DNA from: Mangifera indica | Lineage: Eukaryota; Streptophyta; Magnoliopsida; Sapindales; Anacardiaceae | Direction: 5' to 3' | NCBI RefSeq assembly: GCF_011075055.1 | Contig: NC_058146.1 | Location: 7,378,001 to 7,442,000, forward strand | Length of the DNA: 64,000 bases | Shown here: one piece after another, positions 22,841 through 35,485 of the stretch | Layout of the letters: every line of letters begins with the position of its first letter | How positions within the stretch are numbered: the first letter of the stretch is position 1 | The notes under the pieces: model-generated | Database searches by the model: none | The model's input: the letters and a program-made list of their open reading frames with translations, nothing else | What the model was told of the DNA's origin: nothing | Translations under genes and position numbers: made by a program

Positions 22841-24600
22841 ACAAAATCACAACCAACAACAATATATGCATTGATCCGTAATCCTTAGACTTTGATACCA
22901 CTTGAAACGATTTATAAGGGCATATTTGAAAAAAAGCAATAGACTATTGGTCTTAATAACAATTTTCAAAATCCTTATAAGCCATAGGATACAAGGGAAC
23001 AAAAATATGCATATAAAAACATAGATAAAAATCATACCATATGTTTGAAGGCTCCACCTATGATGAACTCTTACTAGCTTGCTCCCATAACTCCTCACAA
23101 GGTAGAAAGGATCGTATTTATCAACACAAAGACACCAAGAAAGCTACATGATGGTGAAAAGCCATTGAGGACACACATGAATGTTGGTTCATGTTAGAAT
23201 TTGAGAATGAATGTGAAAAGAAAAGGAGAAGAATGAATTTCTTCTCTATTGTATGACAAATGACTACTTCAAATTAGTGAGATAAGTTTTTAATTTATAC
23301 TAAATACTTAACTCTAATCAACACTCAAAAATATCACTTAAGCCCCTTGACTTTTGGGTCATTATGTTTGACCCATAAAGGTTAAAAATCCAACACTTAA
23401 ATCTAACGAGTATAAATCCATCCATAATAGATTGTACTCAAATGAATTATTAATAGAGATCAAAATAATCACAATATAGAAGAACCATACAAGATTCACT
23501 ATTTATGCAATATGCCTAAAAATTATCAATCTTGATAATCAACTTTTTTATTATGTATGACTCATAGGTTCTCGATCATATTGATAGAAAATCAAATCAT
23601 GATTGATATACACTTAATTAGCCCTCTATTTACAAACCATGAGCTACTTTTAGCAAAATATCATGGATAGCAAAAGAATAGAGAATCAGCGAAAGACTTA
23701 TTTTTACCTTTTAATGGTATGATTATCATACAACTGATTTTATCAATCAATAGGCTAAGACACATAAATATTATCTACCATTGATCATTCTTCACGTTGA
23801 TTTTTGGTTAATCAAGCAATGAATGAGCTAATATTGGATCAAACACTAACCATTCCCACTATGACCATAAATTTTAATATGCTGTCATAACCAAACTGCA
23901 CAATAAGATATCATCTCTTATACCCATGAATAATGAATCATATGCTAATCCACCATATCTCTAATACACTTCTTGATAAAGTCAATGAATACTATATTGA
24001 TAACCTTAAAAAAGCCACGTAGGCCAATTGTTGCACAAGATGCTCCGATGATCTCAAATCAAAGGATCACATGCATCACTACTTATTAGTAGATTTATTC
24101 CATAAATACTAGGGACACTATTTATATAAAATCCTCTAGAGGGTCAATTTATGAACATGTAGACAATATATACCCATGCATTGTAATAAGTTGTCATAAA
24201 ATTCCTCCAAAGACCAAAAAATAACTCCAAATGGTTGCAACTCTCTCTTTTCCTTATATAAAATCTGTCAATAACCGATATCACAATCATGAGTCCTTTT
24301 ATGCATGTTTGTGCATCTAATTTTTAATCTCTAACGTGACACGATATCCATATTGTCCACATGGCATGCAGATGAACAAGCATGCATCCTCCATAAACAA
24401 CCGCTAAACATCAACACATTTAATGAAATGACCAAAATAATCTTATGGCTTACCTGTGGGCATTATAGGCTCAAGTGCATGCACACACTTTACATGAAAG
24501 CATATCACCACACAGTTTTCATGAGACCAATCTTTATGCATGTTTTCCAAGTTTTAGGGTGTAGATATGTTTTGAAATTGATCTCATAGGACATGTGGGA
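22841..24600. mobile_element. Probable non-coding retrotransposon debris
   Basis: The run 'ctttgataccacttgaaacg', 'aagggaacaaaaatatgc' and 'catgaactc..agcttgctcc' resembles LTR or leader sequence of plant copia elements. I found no gag, integrase or RT motif in any frame, so the call is weak. Confidence 0.3.
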
Positions 24601-25561
24601 GCTAGCAATACCATAGGTCATGTGAGGGGCTTAATCTTGTAGGATGTATAAGGACCTAGGATATTGTAGATCATGTGTGGAACCTATTTCATATTTTTAG
24701 TTTTCAAAACACCTATGAAAATATGTTTCTTATGGCAGTTTTCTTGAGAATGTTTCTATGAGGATTGTTACAAGAGGATCTTTGTAAGATTCTCTCTACA
24801 CACGTCTACAGTAGGGTATAATTACGACAAAACAATTCAACAGTGTAAAGAAAGGAAATTATGTAGTTTTGCAATTCATATGGCCAATATGTCTAATTTA
24901 TCTCAACTCAAACTAATCAACATAGAGGAAAAGTTTTCAAAAAAAATTTTGAAAGAAAAACGTTTTCACTAACAATTTTGCATATAAAGTGTCATCATAG
25001 TATAGGATCTAAAGATGCATCCTAGATGATTGAGAGAATGTACTAATAGTTACAAGACCGAAGGTGTTCCCTCTATGACTAAGCTATCATCAAAGTTCAG
25101 AGTCCAAATGTGTACTCTAAATAACCAAGTTTGGGTGGAATGAGATTACAAGTATTGAAAGGGAAAGTTATAGACATGTAAGATTAAGTTCTCCAACTTA
25201 GTAAGTGACTTATCACTCACTCTTTTTTCTTTCATGTTTTGCATGTAACAGGTGAGGATAATGGTTATAGTGCATCAAGTCAACGCAAGGATGAGCATGA
25301 GGGCAATTTTATCTTTTTATGTTTTATGAGTTTGTGTATTAATATTTATGACAATTTTCATGTTTTTATGTTAAACTACACACTTATGAGTAATTATGGA
25401 TGATGGATATCTTTAAATGTTTTCGTTGTTGATTTAAGGCCATTTTGGTAAATTATATATGAAGTTTTATTTATGCCAATATTATTAAGTGTATAATACT
25501 ATTTTAGTCAAGCTAAGTAGCACTTCTCTCCAAAAAATAGTACTTCTAAAAACGGGTATTA
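24601..25561 (+). mobile_element. Truncated LTR, right end intact
   Basis: It ends 'gtagcacttctctcc...agtacttct...GGGTATTACA'. Compare the solo LTR ending GTAGTACTTCTAGGGAGGGATGTTACA. The landmark TTATCACTCACTC and a following 'gtaacaggtgaggataatgg' also match that LTR's layout. The left end is lost. The fragment at 5477-6240 is a reversed relative. Confidence 0.6.
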
Positions 25562-26629
25562 CAAAAACCCTAGTTGTAATCACATCTCTAATGATGTTGA
25601 TTCTCCATTCTCATTCATCTTCTGGTGAATCATTGGTAGGAATGGATAGACATTAGCAGACGACTCATGCTAATAGTGTTTTAAGTGATGTCGTTACCTC
25701 GATTATGTATCAAAATCATGACATAGAAGAAAGGTCATTGTCAAAAATGGTTCAAGCCTCAATTAAGCCTGAAAGTAATGTTAGTTGACAGCAAAGGTGA
25801 GCAAGTGGTGGCCTAGGTGATGTTGCCTTTGGAATTATGTTGTGAAATTGCGATTGAATGGAGAAAGCCTTGAATTGCAATGGTTAAGGCCTAAATTTAA
25901 CTAGCAAATTGGCATGAAGGCAAAAATTGTTTCCTAAAATGAAACTTGACCCATGAAAACTAAAATTAGGAATTTTAGAGTTTAATTGCAAGATCTAATA
26001 AGTTAATGGAGAACCTTAATTTGACTTTTCTTCAAACCCTAATTTTTAAAATTTAGTAATTCGTGTTTGTCTTGGCTTAATTGAACCAAACCCTAAAATC
26101 AACAAATTTGAAATAGGATTATAACCCAACAAAACCTTAATTCAATTTAGAAAATTCATAAATGTATAACCTAATGCATCTATCTTTGTATCACATGTAA
26201 AATAAATTTAGATGATTAAAATAAATTAGTTTAATACAATTCACAGAATCATTATACTGGTTATAAAAGATTACAAAAATACTTGATGTGATGTGGATTT
26301 TTTTAAATTTATTTAAATACAGTGATCGATCTTCCCCTCTTAAACCTTATTTAATAACGACTTTTAAAACACTTCTTTAGATTTAGAGTGAAAACTTAGT
26401 CAATATTTAATAGTTTATTGGATTTTATCAAAAAATCAATAAACTTTAAAACCTTCTATCCAAATATGTCATGTTATTATCCATATGGATCATATCAAAC
26501 CTACATGAAAATTTTTAATTATCATTATTAATATTAGTCTACATCATTAATATCTTACATAATAACAATCTCATCAATATCATAGAAACCCATTAAAGAT
26601 CTAATAATCCCTAAAATATAAATTAATAG
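25562..26629. other. Intergenic, no gene recognised
   Basis: Nothing beyond short unsupported ORFs was seen. Confidence 0.4.
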
Positions 26630-26802
26630 AACAATGTTATGTGTATACACTTTTGAATACACAAATAAGTATACATATGATATATCATCATATAATTAAA
26701 TATTACTTTATTATTAATACAAAATTATCTCATTACTTAATAACACATATCGAGTATATATTCATTTATGTACTTAAAGTAGATACGCATAGTATTATTG
26801 AA
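26630..26802. repeat. Short MITE with TATGTGTAT / ATACGCATA ends
   Basis: The arms 'tatgtgtatacacttttgaatacacaaataagtatacatatga' and '..agtatatattcatttatgtacttaaagtagatacgcatagta' are inverted repeats around a 'catcatataattaaatatta' core. This is the clearest copy of the family. Confidence 0.6.
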
Positions 26803-26806
26803 ATTA

Positions 26807-27950
26807 GGCCAAAGGACTTGTTTCCATCCAAGGTTTGGTCTATTCTCAAACTCTCATCTATTAAGTTTCAAGAACTCAAATACATACTTAGCATCCAACT
26901 TTTGTTAAAATTTTTCATTAGTTACAAAAGTAAAAATGTTATTTAACCAATAATATTAAAAAAACTAAAATTTTATCTCATTTTTTCTCTAAAAATTAAC
27001 AATTTTCCTAAACTAAAGTTTGAATAGTTACATTTTCCCTCTTATGGGGCGTTTGGTTTGGGTAATGTTTGATTACAAAAATAGAAAGATTACATTGAAG
27101 ATAGATTACTTATAAGATTACTGGGTATAAATGATTACTATGTTTGATAAAATTCGATAGGTATAAATAATTATTGTGTTTGGTTAAAGGCAATAAAAGA
27201 TTACTAGTAAATTATTTTACTTAAATGCCCTTGAATATAATTATTTTTAAATCTTTTTTATATTATTTGTCATATTAATTAAAAATAAATTTATTTTTAT
27301 CTCAAAAAATTAATAAATAATAATTTTTCTATAATAAACTCAAGATTACCCCAGTAATCTTTAAATACCTAAGGTGAAGGTGGTAATCAGATTACCACCT
27401 ATATTACCTGTCACGTCAGCATTGGTAATAAAAGATTACTGTAATATTTTATTACTGACAAACTAAACAAGGGAATAAAAGATAGATTACCAAGGTAATA
27501 ATAAATTCCCCCAACCAAACGCACCCTTAGGGTTTCATTCTTTCCCTTTGCTTCTCCAACATCTGCTCTCCAATCGACCTCTCATATCTTCTTCTTTGTG
27601 GGCACTATCTCCCACCTCCTGAATGAAAATGAATCGAAGATTGGGCCAAGACGAGATGAATTGAAGAAGAAAGGGCGACAGATCTTAGTCACAAATCGAA
27701 AATCCGTCATGCGATGAAACAAGATGAAAATATAACTTTTCAAAACTTAGAGAAGGAGAAAATTGTAAGATTTTAAAATTAAAGTGAAAAAATGAGATAA
27801 AATTTTATTTTTTTAACATTACTAATTAAATGATAATTATCACTTAAATTTAATAAATTTTGTTAACTTTAATAATGAATACATAAATATTTAAGTTTTT
27901 AAAATTTAATAAATAAGAATTTAAGAATAGAGTAAATATTGGAACGGAAT
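26807..27950. mobile_element. Foldback element (GGCCAAA family), right end eroded
   Basis: It starts GGCCAAAGGACTTGTTTCCA. Matching arms can be followed as 'aaattttatctcattttttc' on the left and 'gagataaaattttatttttt' on the right. The expected right terminus near 27950 is not recognisable. A PIF/Harbinger-like MITE is inserted in the middle. Confidence 0.6.
27045..27526. mobile_element. PIF/Harbinger (Tourist)-like MITE, 482 bp
   Basis: The left end TGGGGCGTTTGGTTTGGG and the right end in reverse complement GGGTGCGTTTGGTTGGGG match closely. Flanking TTA trinucleotides (27042-27044, 27527-27529) fit the superfamily's target. No coding capacity is present. It is nested within the foldback element. 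Confidence 0.75.
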
Positions 27951-29600
27951 AAATTTTTTGACCTCGAAATTAATATTATCCCCTTAAATCATATTATATA
28001 ACTTTTTAATTATTATTAACATTAGTCCACATCATTAATGTGTTCAATAATAACGAAGTCATCAGTATAATGAGAAACGCTGACCGGGTACGTTCACGTG
28101 GATTAGTGCAATGAGTGGTGATAATTAAGCCTCAACATTCATTGATAGCCCTAACCTAACCAAACCAAGTCACAGAGAAAATCAATTAAAATTATGTACC
28201 AGACTACCGGTAAATTCATAATTACTACTTGGAAATTTGATGTGGAAACTTCACCTGCCTTGCCTCCCTTAAAAGCTCCTTCTTTTCCAATCCAATTAAA
28301 TATTATTTGTCCACGCCCCATGTTTTTCTAATGTTCTGTTAGCCCTTCCATGTTTCAAATAGTAATTTAAAAAACTTTTATCGCGTTAGAGTAGTTTGAG
28401 TATCAAAAAAGAAAATTTTATGTATAAAAAAATATAAATTGAAGTCTTTTCTGATAATATATTAAAATCAAACTCTTAACTTATCTGATTCAATGATTAT
28501 AAAATCAGTTATTAGACTCAAAACTTATTCTGGTTACCCACAAAATTTAGTAAACTCTTGAATATTTGTCTATCAAAATTGAGCATGTATTAAGTTATTG
28601 ATTTCAAGGTTAACTTTTCAAATTAAGAAAGATTAAACCTTTGAAAGTAATTTATACTCTTTGTAATTAAAAAGAGTTGGTGTACTTACTAGTCATTTTC
28701 AATAATTTAAAAAGAAAAAACTCTAAAATCAAATTAAATACAAATAATTTTCACCTATTTAAAGGTGCTTTCAATCCACATCAAGAAACATAAATAATAG
28801 GTAAAGTCGAAAATATCTTTGTCATTTTTTAATATTTAAAAAAAAAATATTATTTTTTATATTATTTGCCTTATCTTTATTAATAATAAAAAATATTAAA
28901 ATTTTTAATTATTTACCATTAAAATAAAATAATATTAATAATAAAAAATAAGATTCTTCTGTTACCATTAACTGTGTAGCCCTGAATAAGGATAGTAACA
29001 GGGAGAAGATCTCAATCTCCATCTTCATCTTCATCTTCGTCTTTATAAGAAATATCAATCTTCGTTCTCGTTACAAGGATAACAAAAATTCTTCGTCTTT
29101 TACTCGTGAAGAAAAATCTTTTTTCTATTTCTTTCTCGTTTTAATAGAGAAAAATCTTTTTCTTATACTCTTTAAACACAACATAAATATATTAAATAAC
29201 AAAATTAACTAACATTAAAATTAACTTATTATTTCAGATATCATAAATATCATATATAAACCACATTAATATACATAATAAAAATATAAATTAATACAAA
29301 AAATAAATAATTTAAAATAATAAAGATATATTAATATTTTAAATAAAAAATATTTATATAAAAGGATCAAGATGGGGATAAGGGCAGAGTAGAATAGGGT
29401 AGGGATAAGACAAAACAGAGTGGAAATACATGTATTTCTATCCCTGACCCATCTCCAATAATTATAGAGGTATTTTTTGTCTTCATTCTTATCTCTTTTT
29501 TCGTTTCTATTTGGAAATTCTCTCTCCATTATGATAGAAGAGAGTTAAAAACTCTAAATTCATAACAAAATTACCAATATGGATAGCACTTATTTCTTCC
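27951..29600. other. Upstream region of the DUF620 gene, repeat debris
   Basis: Around 28970-29530 are phrases such as 'ccatcttcatcttcatcttc' on the left and 'gatggggataagggcag' on the right. These resemble a MITE with GGGGATGGGG-type ends, but edges are unclear. No gene is visible. Confidence 0.35.
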
Positions 29601-29827
29601 TTTTAATATTGCTTGAACAGAAAAAAAAAATAAATAAAAAGGAAAAGGAAATAAAAACTGCACCACGCGCCTCAAAGGTGAGTGTGTAAAAAAGTGGGAG
29701 GAAACAAATCAAAGAAGTTCCCTGTTAAGCTGCACTAATCACATTTTTCTTCTTCAGCTGCTTCCGTTAGCATTCTCTCTTTCTCTCTGGCTCTGCAGAA
29801 GTGACAAATTTTGAAGCTTATGAAACG

Positions 29828-31413
29828 ATGAGTCGTCTGGCACCATTATCAGAAGAACCCATTAACGATGAAGATCAAGACTTCTCCGTCTCAAACTCCT
29901 CCTCTTCCTCTTCTTCCAACAAGAAGCCTAATTCGTGGAAGAACTGGCTCAAAACCCACTTATCCCTTCTAGTTTTCACCAAAAAATCTGACCTCAAAAT
30001 CCTATTGAGCGTCCTCGGTTGCCCTCTCTTCCCCGTCCCCGTTCTTCCCAAACACCCCCTCAATGAGGTAACTTCACTCCACTCTTACTGCATTTCATAA
30101 TATTGATTGACCTGTTTTGCTCTTATTCTAGCTAGTTCAATTAGTTGGATCTTTTACTTACAAGCTAAATTCTTTTTTTTTTTTTTAACATCAAATCCTG
30201 TGTACACTTCTTAAGATCCAATTTCGCATCATAAATAATATAAAAAAATTTTGTTTACACTATATGAATATACTAGATGTTTTAGAATGGAATCCTGCTT
30301 AAACATGGTTTTTTTTATAAATTTTATTTATTTTCTAGGGGATAATGTTCCATATTTTGCTTTCTTTCTACGTTATTTTATTTTGACTTGAAAGTAAATC
30401 AAAGAAAGCGTTCAAAAGAGGATAATGGAACCCAGCATTTTTGTGGGGTAGTTTTAATGTCTACATATTATATTTATTCAGACGTACATGCCGAAATAAT
30501 TAAGTTGCTAGAGCTAGACTGATTGGATTAACTAATTATAAATTAGATGGGATGTGAATTTAAATGCCTTCACATGACTTTGATTAAGATTAATGACTTT
30601 ACCTACTTCTACCTGGCTAAAACCTTCTTTCTTCAATGCCCTTTGACTAAAAGAAAATTAATTTTTACTCAATATTATTTTAATGAGATATATATGTTAA
30701 ATGTTATAGGTATCATCATCTGCACAATACATCATACAACACTTTATGGCGGCAACAGGGTGTCGAAAATTGGAAGGGGGAGTGAAGAACATTTTTGCAA
30801 CTGGGAAAGTTACTATGGCAATGGGGGATGAATTTGGGGCTTCCACTGCCTCAATTGGTGGTGGTGGTGGAGGAGGAGTTTCACAAAAGGGGTGTTTTGT
30901 AATGTGGCAAATGTTTCCTGATAAGTGGCTCATTGAACTTGTTGTGGGTGGTCACAAAGTTATAGCTGGTAGTGACGGAAATGTAGCATGGCGGCACACA
31001 CCATGGCTCAGTGCACATGCCGCCAAGGGCGGTGTCCGCCCTCTTCGACGTGCTCTTCAGGCAAGTTTCATAATTCGTCTTTGATTTTTTTTTGCATATT
31101 ACTGTAGAGGTAAATTTTTTATTTTGGTAATCCTTGATGAAACTAGTAAAATTTATTATAATGTTGAAATAAAGAAATGTTTTTTAGTGGTAAATATAAA
31201 TATTTGTCTTGTGATAAAGGTTTAGGATAATAATTTCAAAACATAAAGAATTTTGTTGGTATATTTTCTATATTAAGATCTCATTATAATTAGATTAAAG
31301 TAAGTGTCATACTCAGAGTATTCTCATGGGGTTTGAGGATTTTGATTGTTAGAAATTAAGTGGATTTATTATAAATTAAAAAGAAAATCTTATACATACA
31401 TACATACATACAT

Positions 31414-31478
<65 letters not shown>

Positions 31479-32743
31479 CAATCAGTTATTGGTTGACATA
31501 CCCATGATTGGTCGGTTGTATCATGCATCTTCTATATAGAAGATTCTCTGGGGAATTTGAGGTCATTGCATATGTAAGGGGTTCAACCAAAACCAGGGTT
31601 TAGTTTATAAGAATCCAAACCTTAGGGGTAGCTACTGAAATTTCCCTTAGGTTCATCAGATCAGAAACCCCTTTTCTTATTTATTTATTTCTCCTTCAAC
31701 GTATCTTTGTCAGCAGCAATTTTCAAACAAGGTTGTTATTTTGGTAGTTTGAATTTATGTATATATTATTTTTCTGCCTGTATAATAAAATAAAAAATTC
31801 TTACTACCATATTTGGTTATCCTTTCGAGTAATAATAATAATGAATTAAATATTAATCACCCTCACCCAACTTAGATCTTGGCATGTGTGACCATTGAGA
31901 TAATATATATATATATATATAGGGTTGTCAGAAGTCACTTAAAAAATAGTTGTCAGAAGAACTTATTTAATAAGTGCTTTTAGTGATTATATTCTTTAAT
32001 TTGAAATATTTCACACCTAAAATCCAAGATGTGTCTGTTGATTTGATACCAAAGTTTACCTGGAAGAATAAATTTTTGTGAGTAAATTTTTCACACAATT
32101 ATGTTGAACTCATTTTCATTTTCTCTAAAGAAAAAACTAATTTTTTGTGAAACATAGAATAAGTTGTGGTTGTGTTAAGAGTTGAAGTTTGAGGTTGATG
32201 CAGGGAATGGATCCAATAGCGGTATCCAACATATTTTCGACGGCACAGTACATTGGGGAGAAGCAAATTTGCGGGATGGACTGTTTTGTGTTGAAGTTAT
32301 CTGCTAACCAATCTGAGCTTGCTGATAGAGGTGATAGCACAGCAGAAATGATCAAGCATGTCATATTTGGTTACTTCAGCCAAAGAAGTGGGCTACTGGT
32401 GTTTTTAGAGGACTCATATTTAACCAGAATTCAGGCCCCTGGAACCCAACCAACTTACTGGGAAACCTCCATGGCTACAAGAATTGAAGATTACAGGGCA
32501 ATTGAAGGTGTGATGATAGCTCACGCTGGTCAGTCAAGCGTTATCATCACGAGATTTGGGGATAATCTCAAGGCAGGGCTTTCCATTACGCGCATGGAGG
32601 AGGTCTGGATGATCGATGATCTTGCATTCAATGTTGCCGGGTTGTCGATGGATTGTTTCATCCCTCCTAAAGAAGTTCAGAAAGATTCTTGTTTGCCAGA
32701 TGAAAATGTTGATTGTTTAAGATCATCATCATCATTGCTTTGA
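29828..32743 (+). CDS. DUF620 family protein (complete, 376 aa)
   Basis: Plant-specific protein of unknown biochemical role. Exons are 29828-30067, 30710-31060 and 32204-32743, all joined in phase 0. The N-terminus has a serine run and SWKNWLKTHLSLL, then DLKILLSVLGCPLFPVPVLP. The DUF620 core follows: QYIIQHFMAATG, GCFVMWQMFPDKWLIELVVG, GSDGNVAWRHTPWLSAHAAK, PLRRALQGMDP, IFGYFSQRSGLLVFLEDSYL, YWETSMATRIEDYRAIEGV and TRMEEVWMIDDLAFNVAGLS, ending near FIPPKEVQ. Length and order match the family. ATG 29828 is the first in-frame ATG; the frame runs open upstream only to a GTG. The second intron has a GC donor. No stop or frameshift interrupts it. Confidence 0.93.
31061..31066 (+). other. Non-canonical GC 5' splice site (CAG|GCAAGT)
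   Basis: The exon 2 end LRRALQ is followed by GCAAGT, and exon 3 begins GGMDP after TTGATGCAG. Using the GT four bases further on would shift the frame, whereas the GC donor keeps the conserved LQG(L/M)DP join. The flanking bases match the strong consensus typical of GC-AG introns. Confidence 0.85.
31390..31475. repeat. (CATA)n(AT)n microsatellite in DUF620 intron 2
   Basis: About six CATA units are followed by roughly 30 uninterrupted AT units. Confidence 0.95.
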
Positions 32744-33036
32744 TCATGCACGTATTAATTGCTTGTCATTTGACCTTTAACTAGAGTAACAACCGAAAAA
32801 TATTGCCTCCACATATATATATTTGTAATGTGTAAATTACTTCAAGTTCTTTTTGTTTAGATGTTGAAGAGAGAAGTTCTGTGATATTCAAATCAAGCAG
32901 TAATTCTTCAAGCTTTGGGTATATATCATTCTCTTTTAAGGAGGTTGATTTTTAAAGCAACTATATTAAAACGAAAAAAAAGAGACTTGTTCCTAACGTG
33001 AGTAAATGGATTGAACTGTCTTTTAAGTTTTTTTAA
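32744..33036. other. 3' flank of the DUF620 gene
   Basis: Presumed 3' UTR. No clear polyadenylation signal was singled out and no other feature was seen. Confidence 0.5.
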
Positions 33037-33866
33037 GGGAAAAGGACTATTTCCTATTCAAATTTTAGCCCAATCTTAAATTCACATTTATGGGAGATGA
33101 AAGACTCAAACTCCTACTTATAGTCAAACTGTCATCCAAATTTTTAGTTAAAGACAGGAGTAAAATTATTATTTTATCTATAAATTTTAAAATTTTTATC
33201 ATTTCCCCCCTCCAGGTTTTAAAAACTAACACCTCAACGAATTCTCAAAGTTTGAAAAGTTTAGATTACACTTTTAGGGCTTGCTTCTTTCTCCGACCAA
33301 CACCAACGATCGACACTTTCCATCGATCTCCTATATCCGGCTATAAAAGATGACGAAGGACAACCCTTCGTCGCCCAGATTTGAACGATGCAAAGAGCAA
33401 TGAAGGCATCGTCTAGGTGGTGCAATGAAGAGATGCACTATTCAATGAAGAGATATTTACCTCTTCGTCACACCACTTTTGTCACACTAGGAGAAAGAGG
33501 AGGCTGGAGACGATACCAAAAGATAAAGTTGAAGAGTGAGGGTAAAATTATTGTTTTTGAAAGTTATGAGGGGCGGCTAAGTTTGAAAAAATATGGAAAC
33601 CCTAGGTTTGGGGTGAAAATGTTACTTTTTAAAATTTGAAAAATTTAGGTAAAAGTAAAATGTTAGTTTCTAAAACCTAAAGGGGGGGGGGGGACTAAAA
33701 AACTTTATAATTTTTTAGTATAAACAATAAAATGACTATTTTACCTTTCATTTTAATAGAAAAAATTAATAGAAATTTGATCATAGGTGGAAGTTTACGT
33801 TTTTCATCTCTCATGGGTGTGGGTTGAGATTGAGTTAAAATTTGGGTGGAAAACAGTCTTTTTCCC
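33037..33866. mobile_element. Foldback element (GGCCAAA family, diverged ends)
   Basis: The left end GGGAAAAGGACTATTTCC and the right end in reverse complement GGGAAAAAGACTGTTTTCC match, continuing through AAATTTTAGCCCAATC / AAATTTTAACTCAATC. A T-rich near-duplication (TTTTTTAA) flanks both sides, so the TSD is ambiguous. The interior includes a 12-G run at 33682-33693. Confidence 0.7.
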
Positions 33867-34059
33867 TTTTTTAACCATTACAAATGTTGGGGTTTAAGAA
33901 AAATGGATAATTAATTTAATTAGTCAAATTAGAGGGGGTTATTGTCAAGAAGGCTTATACAAATACAACCAAGAAAATGAGACATGCCGCATTTGCTCTT
34001 GTATAGAAAGAATGGTTGACCATTATTGACTTTATTTGAAATTTGTCTATCTCGTCTAG

Positions 34060-34505
34060 AGGTGTTTAAAACAGGTTAACCAAACCGGTTTATAATTTTT
34101 TGAATCAAACCAAATTTTCAATTTAAAAAAAATCATGATCTGAAACCAAACTAATTTAAAAATTAACTAATTTCGAACATAACTGAAAATACTAATTAAC
34201 CAAACCAAATTTTCAGTTAACTAGTTTTTGAACCAAAATTCAAATAATTGTCATATTTTATTATTTTTTTCAATTTTTTTGAAAATATATTCAATAATTT
34301 ATTAATATTTTATTCAACATTTTAAAAACTAGTTCAGTTTGGTTAACTGATTTTAAAAATTAGACATTGGTAACCGAACCAAAAGTCTATTTTTCTATAT
34401 TTGTTAATCAATATCCAAACTAGTTTTTTAAATAACCTATTTTTTTATTCAATTTTCGGTTCAAAAATTGGTTCGGTTTGGTTATCAAATAATTTTGAAC
34501 ACCCT
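34060..34505. mobile_element. MITE-like inverted repeat with GGTGTTYAAAA ends
   Basis: GAGGTGTTTAAAAC on the left is answered by TTTTGAACACCC on the right. The interior alternates 'aaccaaaccggttt' and 'ggttcggtttggtt' words on both strands. This fits a hAT-type MITE, but no target duplication was verified. Confidence 0.5.
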
Positions 34506-34604
34506 TAATCTCACCAATCAATCCATGGATTTTAAAGCCAAAATTCATTCAAATTCTTTTCAAAATTTTGGTTACAATGGATTATAAGGTTAGTATTAAC
34601 AGAT

Positions 34605-35476
34605 GGCCAAACGACTATTTCCCACCCAAGGTATGCTGTAATGACAAGTTTCCCCCCTTTAACTATGGAAATACCAAACACCCACCCATGGCCAGTTAAA
34701 TTTAACAGAACCCTAACGCCTGAAAATTTTATCTCCTTTTGCCCCCCTAAAGTTTGAAAACAAAAATTTCCCCCCAGCCTAAGTTTAAGAAAATGGCAGT
34801 TTCACCCTAGGGTTTGGTTTTGAAATCTCCGGCGACCTCTCCGGCTCCGTTGCCGACGGCTTCTCCCTCCCGAAGAATCCTCTCCTTCCGGTGATCGGTT
34901 TCCTCCCATTTGGAGGCCCGATCGTCGCCGGAAAAGCGGTGGGAGACGAAGAACTTCGTCGGGGAAGACGAAGTTCTTCGTCTTCCCAGACGAAGACGAA
35001 GCCGTCGTCTTCGTCTGGGAAGACGATCGGCTTCCCAGGGAAGACAACCGTCTTCTTCTGGGAAGACGAAGAACTTCGTCTTCCCCGACGAAGTTCTTCG
35101 TCTCCCACCGCTTTTCCGGCGACGATCGGGCCTCCAAATGGGAGGAAACCGATCACCGGAAGGAGAGGATTCTTCGGGAGGGAGAAGCCGTCGGCAACGG
35201 AGCCGGAGAGGTCGCCGGAGATTTCAAAACCAAACCCTAGGGTGAAACTGCCATTTTCTTAAACTTAGGCTGGGGGGAAATTTTTGTTTTCAAACTTTAG
35301 GGGGGCAAAAGGAAATTATATTTTAGTTTATTTTTTAATATTATAGAGAAAATGACAATTTTACCCTTAACCCCGTTACTTTTAACTGGCCATGGGTGGG
35401 TGTTTGGTATTTCCATAGTTAAAGGGGGGAAACTTGTCATTACAGCATACCTTGGGTGGGAAATAGTCGTTTGGCC
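34605..35476. mobile_element. 872-bp near-perfect palindromic foldback element
   Basis: The ends are GGCCAAACGACTATTTCCCA and, reversed, the same text. TTAACAGAT is duplicated exactly on both sides (34596-34604 and 35477-35485). The two arms are almost identical inverted copies centred near 35023.5. The right arm carries about 60 extra bases near 35315-35385. The core is GC-rich with repeated GAAGACGAAG words. Because of the symmetry, the same open frame occurs on both strands. Arms this similar imply recent formation or gene conversion. Confidence 0.93.
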
Positions 35477-35485
35477 TTAACAGAT

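Noticed and set aside
29801..29827. An upstream GTG-initiated extension of the DUF620 frame
   Set aside because: Plant nuclear genes normally start at ATG. ATG 29828 lies in the same frame and the extra nine residues lack support.
31416..31475. Long AT run as a possible origin or attachment site
   Set aside because: It is a simple microsatellite in an intron. No supporting structure was seen.
34785..35262. Four overlapping ORFs of 111-123 residues on both strands
   Set aside because: They are mirror images created by the palindrome and lack any family resemblance. They are reported as part of the foldback element, not as genes.
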